Notes under the pieces: model-generated
The model's database searches: none
Told to the model about the DNA's origin: nothing
What the model saw: the letters and a program-made list of their open reading frames with translations, nothing else
Made by a program: the position numbers and the translations under genes
Part shown: positions 32,792 through 41,224 of the stretch, in pieces
Numbering within the stretch: position 1 is the first letter of the stretch
Layout: every line of letters starts with the position of its first letter
From: Myxococcaceae bacterium
Lineage (GTDB): Bacteria > Myxococcota > Myxococcia > Myxococcales > Myxococcaceae
DNA length: 64,000 nt
Direction: 5' to 3'
Assembly: GCA_019694575.1 (NCBI GenBank)
Contig: JAIBBR010000001.1
Span: forward strand, 1-64,000

Positions 32792-34333
32792 TCAGTGCTG
32801 CGTGACGCGTACGGTGGTGCGCATTTCTTTGCCCGTCGCCGGGTCGCGCGCATGCATGGTGAGAATGCCTTCGATGCTGACGTCAAAGGTGACTTCGACC
32901 TCGACTTGGCCGGCTCGGGCAGGGCGAATGCCTGAAAAAGTGAACTCGCCCAGCATTTCGTTGCGCGTCACCATGTCGTTGTCGCCCTGGAAAATGCGCA
33001 TAATCAGTTCGGTCTGATTGTCGGTACTGGTGGTGGCGGTAATCTGCTTGGCGTTGGGAATGGCCGCGTTGCGGGGAAAGACGACGTGAAAGCCGCCTCC
33101 CGCACGTTCGAGGCCAATCGCCATGGGAATCACGTCGAGCAACTGCAAGCGCAGGTTGCTGTCGTCTTGCAGCGAGTGGGCGTAGAGCGCCGCGCCAATG
33201 GCCACGGCTTCGTCGGGGTGCACCGCTTTTGAAGGTACTTTTCCGAAGAACTTGGTGAGGCGCTCTTGCACCACGGGCATGCGGGTTTGGCCACCCACCA
33301 GCATCACTTCGTCGATGTCTTGTGTCGACAGGCCTGAATCGACCAACACGCGGGCTACGATTTTCAACGTGCGATCGACGAGCTCTACGGTGAGTTGCTC
33401 GAGCAGCTTGCGGGTGAACCGCATTTCGATGTTCAGTGGCTGCCCGGCCGGCGTCATGGTGATGAAGGGAATGTTGAAGGGAGCTTCTTCACGGGCCGAG
33501 AGATCGATTTTGGTGCGTTCGGCGAGGTCTTTAATGCGCTGCATCGCCACGGGATCGTTGGAAAGATCGATGCCAGTTTTCTTTTCGAACTCGCCCAAAA
33601 TGTAGTGAATCATCGCGTTGTCGAAGTCGATACCCCCGAGAAAAATGTCGCCTCCGGTGGCTTTCACTTCGAACACTTGCCCGCGAATTTCGATGATCGA
33701 CACGTCGAAAGTGCCGCCGCCGAGATCGTACACTGCGACCTTTTCGTTCAACCCCTTGCCCACGCCGTAAGCGAGTGAAGCGGCAGTAGGCTCGTTGATG
33801 ATGCGCACCACTTCCATGCCAATCAGCTTGCCAGCGTCTTTCACGCTCTGGCGCTGACGGTCGGTGAAGTACGCGGGCACGGTGACGACCGCGCGATGCA
33901 CCGGTACGCGCAGGTGGTTCGAGGCAACGTCACGAATTTTGTTGAGAATACGCGCCGACACTTCTTGCAGCGTGAATTCTTTTTTCGCGACGTCGATCAC
34001 CACCTCTTTGTTGTCGACGGAAGGTTTGACCTGATACCCGACGACCTTCTGCATCGTCTCGACGATGTCGCTGCGAAAGGTGCGGCCCACCAGGCGCTTG
34101 GCGCCATAGACAGTGTTTTTGGGGTTGAGCTGCCACTGACGCTTGGCTTCGTAACCGATCAGCTCGTTGCCTTTGTCGTCGATGGCAAAGATGGAGGGAA
34201 CAGTGAACTCGCCGCCCTTGTAGGGAATCAGCTTCACCTTCGGAACGCCGTTTTGCTCACCGTCGACGAGGGCGGCGCACGAGTTCGTCGTGCCCAGATC
34301 GATACCGATGATCACGTCTTTCTGCCCGGCCAT
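32792..34333 (-). CDS. Hsp70/DnaK-like chaperone lacking the C-terminal lid
   Basis: A protein of 513 residues with an intact ATPase domain: [34 protein letters not shown] and [15 protein letters not shown] beta-sandwich substrate domain follows (about 385-505). The helical lid and disordered tail (about 100 residues in DnaK) are absent, so peptide trapping should differ from DnaK. It is unlikely to be the main DnaK: no grpE or dnaJ lies nearby. In Myxococcus, DnaK-like paralogues such as SglK serve motility and development. It follows the Cys-rich lipoprotein gene by 27 bases on the same strand. Confidence 0.9.
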   Translation of the reverse strand: MAGQKDVIIGIDLGTTNSCAALVDGEQNGVPKVKLIPYKGGEFTVPSIFAIDDKGNELIGYEAKRQWQLNPKNTVYGAKRLVGRTFRSDIVETMQKVVGYQVKPSVDNKEVVIDVAKKEFTLQEVSARILNKIRDVASNHLRVPVHRAVVTVPAYFTDRQRQSVKDAGKLIGMEVVRIINEPTAASLAYGVGKGLNEKVAVYDLGGGTFDVSIIEIRGQVFEVKATGGDIFLGGIDFDNAMIHYILGEFEKKTGIDLSNDPVAMQRIKDLAERTKIDLSAREEAPFNIPFITMTPAGQPLNIEMRFTRKLLEQLTVELVDRTLKIVARVLVDSGLSTQDIDEVMLVGGQTRMPVVQERLTKFFGKVPSKAVHPDEAVAIGAALYAHSLQDDSNLRLQLLDVIPMAIGLERAGGGFHVVFPRNAAIPNAKQITATTSTDNQTELIMRIFQGDNDMVTRNEMLGEFTFSGIRPARAGQVEVEVTFDVSIEGILTMHARDPATGKEMRTTVRVTQH

Positions 34334-34360
34334 ATTTTGAGTGTCCTTTTCTGGAACCCC

Positions 34361-37102
34361 TCAGCGCTCGACAGAAGCGAATCCATCGATGGCTTCACCC
34401 AAATTCAACAGGTTAATGCCTTGGAAGGAAAGAACTTCGTCGACTGAGAGCCCATCGGCCAGGTCAACCGCTGAAAGCGAGATTCGTGCCGCCGCGTCTT
34501 CGCTGGGGTCTGCGAGGGTACCGGGTGGCACCGGAGGCAGCACCAAGGCCGTCATCTGCCCCGTGTGGGGAAAGTAGTAGCAATGTGTGGTCTGGCTACC
34601 CGTCAACGTAAGGCGCCCCATGTCTGCTCCCGCTGACGCTGCCGCAGCCCAATCGGGTTGGTGGGGTTGCAAGGTACGGTTGGCCGGAGTGTACAAAGGG
34701 GCTTCGAGTGCTGGCAGAAAGGGTTTGAACAATACCTGGGTGGGGAGTGTTGCGCTGGCTGATAGCCGGCCGCTCTGGGTTTGACCGTTGGCCGACTGTG
34801 CGAGCACCAGCACAGCCCGAAAAGCCGTCGCCAAGTCACCATAGGGTGCTCCGCTGCGCACGACGAAGGGCTCGATGATTCGACCGGCTTGCGTATTCGA
34901 GGTTGCCATTTGCGTCGTCAAGCCCACCGGTATCAGGCCGGCAATTTTGTCGGTGATCAACTGGGCGACCACCACCCGATCGAACGGCGCCGGCAAAGGC
35001 GCGACTTTCACTTCGGTGCGCAACAGTTGCTCCCGGCGCGGCGCGAAAGGGCTGGGGGTGAAGCGGGCATAGTTGGGTACGTCTTCGGTGCCTGTGGGGC
35101 AGCGCTGCGCGTTGGTACACAACCCGTCATTGTCGACGTCAGTGGCATCGGGCACCTTGGCGGTACTCTCGAGTTGCCAAGGCGGGCTGACGTCGAAGTC
35201 GAACGCTCCCAAGTAACTGAGCAAGTCGAGTGTTCGCAGCGTTAGCGCCTGTGCTTGTGAAGCCCGGCCGGCAAAAGCCACCGCGCGCCGCGTACCCGCT
35301 TCTCCGGTGCTGAGTGAGCGCGCCTTCACTTCTTGGCCAACGCCGAAGCCGATTGACGTGTAAAGCGTCACGCTGGCGGGAATGGGCAGCCGCTGCGACA
35401 GCGCGGGCACTTGGGTCCAGAAGTTGTCACCCAGCAAGGCGGCCGGTGAAAATTGAAGCGGGTCGGTGAACGAGACGATCGAAAACCCGGTCCAATACGT
35501 GCCGTTTGAATGCACCTGGTTGAACACGATGGTGCCCGAAATGCCAGCGGCGGCATGAACCGGGTTGCGCCGTAGTGGGACGAGCAGGCTGGTTGCCCGC
35601 GTCGACAGTGCAGTGACGCGCTCGTACATCGGCAACCCATCGCCGCTTCGGTTCATCGGGGCAATTACGGTGAAGTCGGCGGGGGTCGTTGCGAGGGAAC
35701 TGAACGCGGCCGCACCGTTGGCGTCGGTGAGCACCGTTTCAGCGCTGTTGCACTCGGTGGAGTCGCACGCACGCACGGTGGCTCCTGCTATTGGCGCGTG
35801 GGTTGCCGCGTCGAGCACGATGACGCGGCGTCCGGTGCTAACGGGTGCATAAATAGTGATGTCCGCGCTTTGCGGCTGTACCGCGGCTTGAGCGACAGAG
35901 CCAACGACGCGAATTTTGCCGGCGCTGTGGGTGATCAGGTGGCCTTGGGCGTCAACGGTGGCGAGTGTCGAAGGTTGCCCTTGCGCGTCGGTGATGGCGA
36001 AGGTGGGCGCGGCCACGGGTACTTGCGAGCCATCGAGCTTGGTCGCCCAGAGGCGCATGTCGAGCGAATCGCCGACTTCAAGCACGGCGCTGGTAGGGGT
36101 CAGCGTCAGCGCATTGACGTCGTTGGCGATAGAAGGGGCGACACACGCTCCGTCGCTGCACGTTGTTCCTCCGTTGCAGCTGGCGGGGCCCCGGCACACC
36201 GAAGGCACGCATTTTTTGGCAATGCAGTCGCTCCCAATGGTGCAATCGGAAGGGAGGGTGCAAGTCGTGGTCGGGTAGCAATGGCGCTCAGTACAAATTT
36301 CAGGTGCGCCGCTAGGCGTGGTGCAATCGGCGTCGATAAAGCAACGAGGTCGTTCTTGACAGGTGCGTACCGAGCAATCAAAGCCAGGAGGACACGCGTT
36401 GCTTTCGAAGGCTCGGCATTCTTCGTGGGCGCTGCAATCGCCCTGGGCTGAGCAGGTTTGAAAAGTAAGGCAGCGGCCATTGTTAACCGACGTACAGTAT
36501 TGGCTTTGGGGGCAATCTGTTTTGGTTTTGCAGTCAGCCATGCCGCACACCCCGCTTTGTTTGCAGATGAATTCGGAGCCTCCGCATGTGGTGTCAGAGA
36601 GGCATCGGCGGGCGCAGGTGCCTTGCACGCAGGCGTAAACAGCCGAGGCGACGATGGAGTCGAGATTGGGGGCGCAATCGTTGGCAAATTGGCAGACGGG
36701 CAAGCACAACCCTTGGCTCACTTCGCAGCGCAGCCTGTGGCTGTCACAGTCGGTATCGGCACGACACTTCTTTTTTGCCTCGCATGAGCCTTGGTTGCAG
36801 GTCTGATTCGCGGCGCAGGCTGAATCGTCACTGCAGCGGCATTGCCGCGTCACGCAATCAAAGCCAGAGGCACAGTCGGAAGAATCGCTGCACTCGGGAC
36901 GCGCCGCGCAAGCGCCTTCGAGGCAAACTTGGGCGCTGCCGCAGTCAGTGTCACTTAAGCAGATGGGGCCACAGGCTCCATGGCGGCAGCGTTGCTCGGA
37001 GTTGCATTGCAGGTCGGTTTCACAAGGCGTCGAATTCTGCGCTGGGCACCCCAACAGGCAGACGGCGCTTATGAGGAGCAGCAACGAGAGGCGAATCTGC
37101 AC
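34361..37102 (-). CDS. Large Cys-rich repeat lipoprotein with Big-like and carboxypeptidase-regulatory-like domains
   Basis: A protein of about 913 residues read from GTG at 37102, which gives a lipoprotein signal ending CLLGC. The first 330 residues hold about ten Cys-rich modules of the type C-x-x-D-x-x-C-x-(6)-C-x-x-G-x-C, as in myxobacterial Cys-rich repeats. A Big-like region follows (SAVLEVGDSLDMRLWATK), then a regulatory-like domain (RRVIVLDAATHAPIAGATV). The long C-terminus shows no known motif. It is likely surface-exposed. Upstream is the 8-bp tandem repeat; downstream, 27 bases on, is the lidless Hsp70 gene. A longer frame starts in the repeat tract but has no signal peptide, so I reject it. 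Confidence 0.78.
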   Translation of the reverse strand: MQIRLSLLLLISAVCLLGCPAQNSTPCETDLQCNSEQRCRHGACGPICLSDTDCGSAQVCLEGACAARPECSDSSDCASGFDCVTRQCRCSDDSACAANQTCNQGSCEAKKKCRADTDCDSHRLRCEVSQGLCLPVCQFANDCAPNLDSIVASAVYACVQGTCARRCLSDTTCGGSEFICKQSGVCGMADCKTKTDCPQSQYCTSVNNGRCLTFQTCSAQGDCSAHEECRAFESNACPPGFDCSVRTCQERPRCFIDADCTTPSGAPEICTERHCYPTTTCTLPSDCTIGSDCIAKKCVPSVCRGPASCNGGTTCSDGACVAPSIANDVNALTLTPTSAVLEVGDSLDMRLWATKLDGSQVPVAAPTFAITDAQGQPSTLATVDAQGHLITHSAGKIRVVGSVAQAAVQPQSADITIYAPVSTGRRVIVLDAATHAPIAGATVRACDSTECNSAETVLTDANGAAAFSSLATTPADFTVIAPMNRSGDGLPMYERVTALSTRATSLLVPLRRNPVHAAAGISGTIVFNQVHSNGTYWTGFSIVSFTDPLQFSPAALLGDNFWTQVPALSQRLPIPASVTLYTSIGFGVGQEVKARSLSTGEAGTRRAVAFAGRASQAQALTLRTLDLLSYLGAFDFDVSPPWQLESTAKVPDATDVDNDGLCTNAQRCPTGTEDVPNYARFTPSPFAPRREQLLRTEVKVAPLPAPFDRVVVAQLITDKIAGLIPVGLTTQMATSNTQAGRIIEPFVVRSGAPYGDLATAFRAVLVLAQSANGQTQSGRLSASATLPTQVLFKPFLPALEAPLYTPANRTLQPHQPDWAAAASAGADMGRLTLTGSQTTHCYYFPHTGQMTALVLPPVPPGTLADPSEDAAARISLSAVDLADGLSVDEVLSFQGINLLNLGEAIDGFASVER

Positions 37103-37236
37103 AGTAAGGACGGTGCCATATTGCGATGGCTGGCACAATCGCTGCAGTGATTTGCGAGTTTCGGCGCAGCCACGCAATCGCAAGATTGGGTGTGTGTTTT
37201 TTCCTTTTCTATTTTCGCGGTCTGGGTTTTTTCTCG

Positions 37237-37308
37237 TCTGAGCGTCTGAGCGTCTGAGCGTCTGAGCGTCTGAGCGTCTGAGCGTCTGAGCGTCTGAGCG
37301 TCTGAGCG
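37237..37308. repeat. Nine tandem copies of an 8-bp unit
   Basis: TCTGAGCG is repeated nine times without interruption, preceded by a CG and followed by CGGG. It lies between the end of lipoprotein B (37337) and the start of the Cys-rich lipoprotein gene (37102). It is thus about 135-205 bases upstream of that start. Pure short tandem repeats of this sort change copy number by slippage, so they could vary promoter spacing or transcript length. The unit is not a multiple of 3 and the tract is not in a supported reading frame. Confidence 0.9.
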
Positions 37309-37336
37309 CGGGTCCCAAGGGGTGGATGGCCCATGC

Positions 37337-38275
37337 TCAGAAGCCGGACACCACTACACAGTCAGCGGAATTTCCAACCTCCATGCCACCCAGCCACGTT
37401 TGTTTGCCCCACACTACGTTGAAGCCTTCATTCCAACACTGTTGCTCGCTGGCACCCTTGAAAGTGCCCTCGACGATTTGTGTTGATGCTCGGCCTGCAC
37501 CATTGGTTGCCCACACGCTGCTCGTCTCAACCAACCTCGCTTCAGGCGCTGACGTTCGAACCTGAAAATGCATCGCTCCGGAATGATCTTCCTTCTCAAA
37601 GTAGACGTAGCCAATCTCTGAGAGGCTGGTGGGTTTGCCCTGGGCAAAAACGAAATGCATGTCAACTCGCAGCGGAAAAATATCGGTGATGTAGCCCACT
37701 TCGATTTCCTCTAACTCGGTTGGAATACCGGGCAGAGGAAAGTGCGCGCGGATTTCCTTCAAGTGAATGGCGAAGGCACCTTGGCCTCTTCGAATACCGG
37801 TATTGGCCTTGAAGTTACCGTTCGCCGCGTCGAAAAAATTGTCACCGCGTTTGCGTGACTGCATCGCCCAGGTGAAATTCTCAGCGTCGACCCGCGACAC
37901 CACGATCTGAAAATCGAAGCCCGGGTGTTGACTGTCAGGATACGGCCCCCACACCCGCACATCAGATTCGCGGCGCGTGGGAGGAATGTTTCGCACAAAC
38001 TCCAAGGTGCTCAGCATCGAGCTGAGAATGCCGTTGAAGTCGCTGGACGCCTTTTTAGTGTCTGCATACAGGCGTGAAGCCTCACCGCTCATCAGTGGGT
38101 CACGCCGTTGTCCACCGGTTGATGACAACCCCTGCGAGCTCGACTCAGCGCCGGGAAGCTTCGAAGTGAGATCGCTGCTGACGGGCAGGGCATTTAAAAA
38201 CTCCAAGTCTTTGTTCGACCAGTTACCGCAACCAATCGCCGTCAACGCCGACATGCAAAGCAGATAACGTTTCAT
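37337..38275 (-). CDS. Lipoprotein B of the sigma/caspase operon
   Basis: A protein of 312 residues with a lipoprotein signal (SALTAIGC). The mature part has RVWGPYPDS, RRGQGAFAIHL, an aromatic beta-rich middle (HFVFAQGKPTSLSEIGYVYF) and a C-terminal EQQCWNEGFNVVWG. It shares architecture with the protein at 41225-42172: R-D-x-L near residue 50, VWGPY, G-x-GAF and an E-C-W block near the end. So the operon begins and ends with paralogues. It follows the caspase gene by 5 bases. No catalytic motif is seen; a binding or partner role is plausible. Confidence 0.82.
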   Translation of the reverse strand: MKRYLLCMSALTAIGCGNWSNKDLEFLNALPVSSDLTSKLPGAESSSQGLSSTGGQRRDPLMSGEASRLYADTKKASSDFNGILSSMLSTLEFVRNIPPTRRESDVRVWGPYPDSQHPGFDFQIVVSRVDAENFTWAMQSRKRGDNFFDAANGNFKANTGIRRGQGAFAIHLKEIRAHFPLPGIPTELEEIEVGYITDIFPLRVDMHFVFAQGKPTSLSEIGYVYFEKEDHSGAMHFQVRTSAPEARLVETSSVWATNGAGRASTQIVEGTFKGASEQQCWNEGFNVVWGKQTWLGGMEVGNSADCVVVSGF

Positions 38276-38280
38276 CGCTG

Positions 38281-39906
38281 TTACTCCCGAAACTCGTAGC
38301 TCAAGCAAGTGGCCAGCTCGAGGAAGCCGAAGTTCTTTGTCTCGTCAATGTTGTAGAGAAGGTAGTGAAGACGCACCCGGGCGCTCAGCGCGAAATTTTG
38401 TGTCAGCCTCACTTTCAACCCCCCCACCAGCCCCGGCGTGAGCACCGAAAATGTCTGTCGCGGCAAAGTGGATACCTCGAAATCACGCGACATCAAGTTG
38501 AGACCCAACCGCGCTCCCACGAATGGACCCCAGCTCCCCTCGGGCCACTCCACCAGAAGCCCTGTTCCCACTGAAAAGAGGGTATAGCGGTAAGCAAGAT
38601 TCTGTAGCGCGCCGGTATTCAGTGTGCCTCCAGTGGTGCCAGCCATGCCGTCGATGGTCCACGAGAAGCCGCGACCGAAAAAATTATGCCATGTTCCCTC
38701 GAGGCCCACGTTGGGCGACGAGGGGAACAACCCTCCTTGGTCAGTCGGCGTATCGAACACGGCTTGCCAGGTGCCTTGCAGGCCAAAGCTCCAGTGTTTC
38801 GAATACAGCAGCGCGCGACCGACGCCTTTCACTGGGTCATCGGAAAACGCGGTGTCTTTAAGAGACCTGTCGTCGAGTTGCGTGATCTGACCTTCGGCGA
38901 CGTTGATCTGCCCTACACGAAGCTTGTCAGCCAGTCGGCGCTTCACGGTGTACGTGCCAGGAGGCAGCGCGATGCGTCGTTCGAGCCCCTCGGTTTTCAT
39001 TACCTCGGCGACGATGAACCCTTTGCTGTCGACCACAAACCAATTGCCAGCTGGAGCTGCCGCCGCGAGCGCAATGCCCTCGCGCCGCGCCGCGACGTCG
39101 GTGAGCACCAAGTCGCCATTGCCCGCCAGGTCGAAGCTGAAAGTAGGGTGCTGCGGCCCAGCGCTGCTCTCTGCGGTGTCGGCCACGGTGCGCTCATAAG
39201 CATAGGCGTAAGCTTCTGAAAGGCTGATGCGGCCGTCGCCGCTCTTGTCGGCGTCGCCCAAGAGCCCGCTGGCGAGGTGGTGCGAGAAGTAGCTGCCGCC
39301 GATGGTGTCAGATTCTTGCGAGTCTTCGTCAGCCGCGCTCGACGTCAAAATCACCAGGCCCTTCGCCGCGCGAGTGGCGTCTGATTCGACTTCAAAAGCC
39401 GGTGCCCGTCGCACGCCTTTGGCTCGGGTCAGTGCACCCGAACGGCACGCGTCGAAAATGGCGATGCGAATATCGGCCGGAGCTTGTGCCAAACGCGCCT
39501 TCAACGACTCGAGTGCCAGACGACTGCCTCCCAGGCGCAATGCGCCGTCGCGTGCATGACCTGAGTAATAAAAAAAGATACCCGTTTGCTCACCTTGACG
39601 TTGCGCATCTCTTGATCGCCGCTCCAACTCGCCGAGCGCTGTCAGCACGTCGTCAGCGCTTTCATTTAAAAGCAGCATCGCATCAGCGGGTTGAATGCCT
39701 CCCAGCCGCACCATGATGTCGTAAAGCTTTCTCGCGTCGTCGCGCGCGTACAGCAACGGGCGCGTATTTTCTCCGCCCAGGTCGTTGCCCACCACCAAGG
39801 CGAAACGTCGCACCGGCCCACTGGCACCCCACGCGGGCAGTGCCAGCAGTGCCGTGAGCAGCCACCTCAAGGCAGCGCCAGGCTTCTGGTGAGCGTTCAA
39901 CGTCAT
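38281..39906 (-). CDS. Secreted caspase-like (C14) protease with EF-hand and barrel-like tail
   Basis: A protein of 541 residues. A signal peptide (1-29) precedes a caspase/metacaspase domain with catalytic H117 (FYYSGHARDG) and C154 (FDACRSGAL). A calcium-type EF-hand loop spans 220-231 (DKSGDGRISLSE). From about 375 the protein becomes aromatic beta strands (SFGLQGTWQAVFD, GPFVGARLGLNLM, SARVRLHYLLYNI) ending in LSYEFRE. This resembles an outer-membrane barrel of about eight strands. Location outside the cytoplasm is unlike most bacterial caspases. Both catalytic residues are present. It overlaps the anti-sigma gene by 4 bases (ATGA) and lies in the sigma operon, so it is likely a target or effector of that signal. 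Confidence 0.88.
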   Translation of the reverse strand: MTLNAHQKPGAALRWLLTALLALPAWGASGPVRRFALVVGNDLGGENTRPLLYARDDARKLYDIMVRLGGIQPADAMLLLNESADDVLTALGELERRSRDAQRQGEQTGIFFYYSGHARDGALRLGGSRLALESLKARLAQAPADIRIAIFDACRSGALTRAKGVRRAPAFEVESDATRAAKGLVILTSSAADEDSQESDTIGGSYFSHHLASGLLGDADKSGDGRISLSEAYAYAYERTVADTAESSAGPQHPTFSFDLAGNGDLVLTDVAARREGIALAAAAPAGNWFVVDSKGFIVAEVMKTEGLERRIALPPGTYTVKRRLADKLRVGQINVAEGQITQLDDRSLKDTAFSDDPVKGVGRALLYSKHWSFGLQGTWQAVFDTPTDQGGLFPSSPNVGLEGTWHNFFGRGFSWTIDGMAGTTGGTLNTGALQNLAYRYTLFSVGTGLLVEWPEGSWGPFVGARLGLNLMSRDFEVSTLPRQTFSVLTPGLVGGLKVRLTQNFALSARVRLHYLLYNIDETKNFGFLELATCLSYEFRE

Positions 39907-40679
39907 GGTTTTAAGAACGTACGCTGAAATTGTTCGCCCGGTACGGCGAGAAGAGACAGCCGCGACAGATCATTTCCCGCTGCGCGATAGGCTTCTTGCG
40001 CGGCGCGCGAAAGCACATCGAGTGGCAGCGGCTCGCTCGACAGCACAACGAATACCCGCTCAAGCCCGTGGCCGGTGAACTCCAAACTGTCGGGCAAGTA
40101 CACCAACGCATCACCGCCTTTGGCGAGCGCGCTTTGGCCCGCTTCTGGGTAAATCATCGTCACTGCCCCGTACGCGTCGATGCTCAAGGCCGCCACGTAG
40201 CGAAAGTCACCCGTACGGTAGCCAATGCGCACCTGTTCGCCTTCTGCCAGAGGCTCGGGAGCCGCCAGCCCCGCCGCCACCGTTCGCTGAAGCCCCGCGC
40301 CCACCCCGCGAACGACGACTTCGACTTCCGCACCGCTCTTGATGCGGTTGGGGCCGCCATCAGAAGTCTCAAACAAGCCGCCGCGTGCGCCGATCACCAC
40401 CAAGACCAAAGACGCCGCCAACGCTACCGACCATCGCAGCCAAGTGTTTGGCGAAGAGCGAGGGCGCTTCTGCTCTCGAACTGCACGGTCCACGCCGCCC
40501 GCGAAACGCTCGAAAGAAAATTCAGCCTCGAATTGCCGCTGCTCTTCGCGCAAATTTTCGAGCCGGGCACGGCACTCGCCGCACTGCTCCAAATGCTGCC
40601 GTTCAACAGCCAGCACCTCTTCAGACGCGAAGAGTTGCCGCAGACTGAGCTCACGCAAATGAGATGGCGCGGTGTTCAT
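39903..40679 (-). CDS. Membrane anti-sigma factor with a periplasmic DUF4384-like domain
   Basis: A protein of 258 residues. The N-terminal zinc-binding anti-sigma motif is H29-x3-C33-x2-C36. A single membrane helix spans about 83-98. The periplasmic part (about 115-230) has LAEGEQVRIGYRTGDFRYVAAL, TMIYPEAGQS and LPDSLEFTGHG. These fit the DUF4384 pattern, a domain often linked to bacterial caspases. It should hold the ECF sigma factor at the membrane until a periplasmic signal or cleavage releases it. It overlaps the sigma gene upstream and the caspase gene downstream, by ATGA in both cases, so the three are translationally coupled. Confidence 0.88.
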   Translation of the reverse strand: MNTAPSHLRELSLRQLFASEEVLAVERQHLEQCGECRARLENLREEQRQFEAEFSFERFAGGVDRAVREQKRPRSSPNTWLRWSVALAASLVLVVIGARGGLFETSDGGPNRIKSGAEVEVVVRGVGAGLQRTVAAGLAAPEPLAEGEQVRIGYRTGDFRYVAALSIDAYGAVTMIYPEAGQSALAKGGDALVYLPDSLEFTGHGLERVFVVLSSEPLPLDVLSRAAQEAYRAAGNDLSRLSLLAVPGEQFQRTFLKP

Positions 40680-41206
40680 GTTTCGCTCCAGGTTTGCCCA
40701 GTCGCCAGCGCGAACTGTCGAATGCGTTTTCGTATTGTCGGCACCGAACGCTCGAGCAGCGTGGCCACTTCTTCGAGCGTCATTTCGTCGACGTAATAGT
40801 GAACGACTGCGGCCTGGGTTTCAGCGTCGAAGCGGCCGAGCGCGCGTCGTACCCAGTCGCGGGCCTCAGCGCGCTCGGTGCCCCCGTGGCCATCGAGGGC
40901 AGCGCGCGCGTCGCGGGCGTACTGCGCGGTCCAGGCCGCCTTGCGCGAGCGCATTAAGTTAAGGCAGTGGTGCGTGCTGATCTTTAGCAACCAGGTGAGC
41001 TGCGACGACTCGCCGCGAAAGCCTGCCTCATTTAGCATCGCGCGGGCGAAGACGTCTTGCATCGCGTCTTCAGCGGCGGCCCGTTCTTTCAAAAGAAAAA
41101 GGCAACGCCGGTACACGGCGCTGCCATATTTTTCATAAAGCTCTCGCAGCCACGTCTGCTCGACGTTCTTACCTCCTTGAAGAACCTCGAGCGCCGGGCG
41201 GGCCAC
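40676..41206 (-). CDS. ECF-type RNA polymerase sigma factor
   Basis: A protein of about 176 residues with sigma region 2 (AAAEDAMQDVFARAML, STHHCLNLMRSRK) and region 4 (MTLEEVATLLERSVPTIRKRIRQF), and no regions 1.1 or 3, as in extracytoplasmic-function sigma factors. It would direct RNA polymerase to stress promoters and probably autoregulates its own operon. GTG at 41206 is the most N-terminal usable start; no in-frame ATG precedes the conserved region. Its stop overlaps the anti-sigma start by 4 bases. It follows lipoprotein A by 18 bases. Confidence 0.92.
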   Translation of the reverse strand: MARPALEVLQGGKNVEQTWLRELYEKYGSAVYRRCLFLLKERAAAEDAMQDVFARAMLNEAGFRGESSQLTWLLKISTHHCLNLMRSRKAAWTAQYARDARAALDGHGGTERAEARDWVRRALGRFDAETQAAVVHYYVDEMTLEEVATLLERSVPTIRKRIRQFALATGQTWSET

Positions 41207-41224
41207 GTGGCGAAGGCTCGTAGC

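Noticed and set aside
37237-37308. CRISPR array
   Set aside because: The unit is only 8 bp, copies are contiguous and there are no spacers or cas genes.
37102-37318. N-terminal extension of the Cys-rich lipoprotein through the 8-bp repeats
   Set aside because: The extension would encode repeat-derived SDAQTLRR and no signal peptide; the lipoprotein signal fits a start at 37102.
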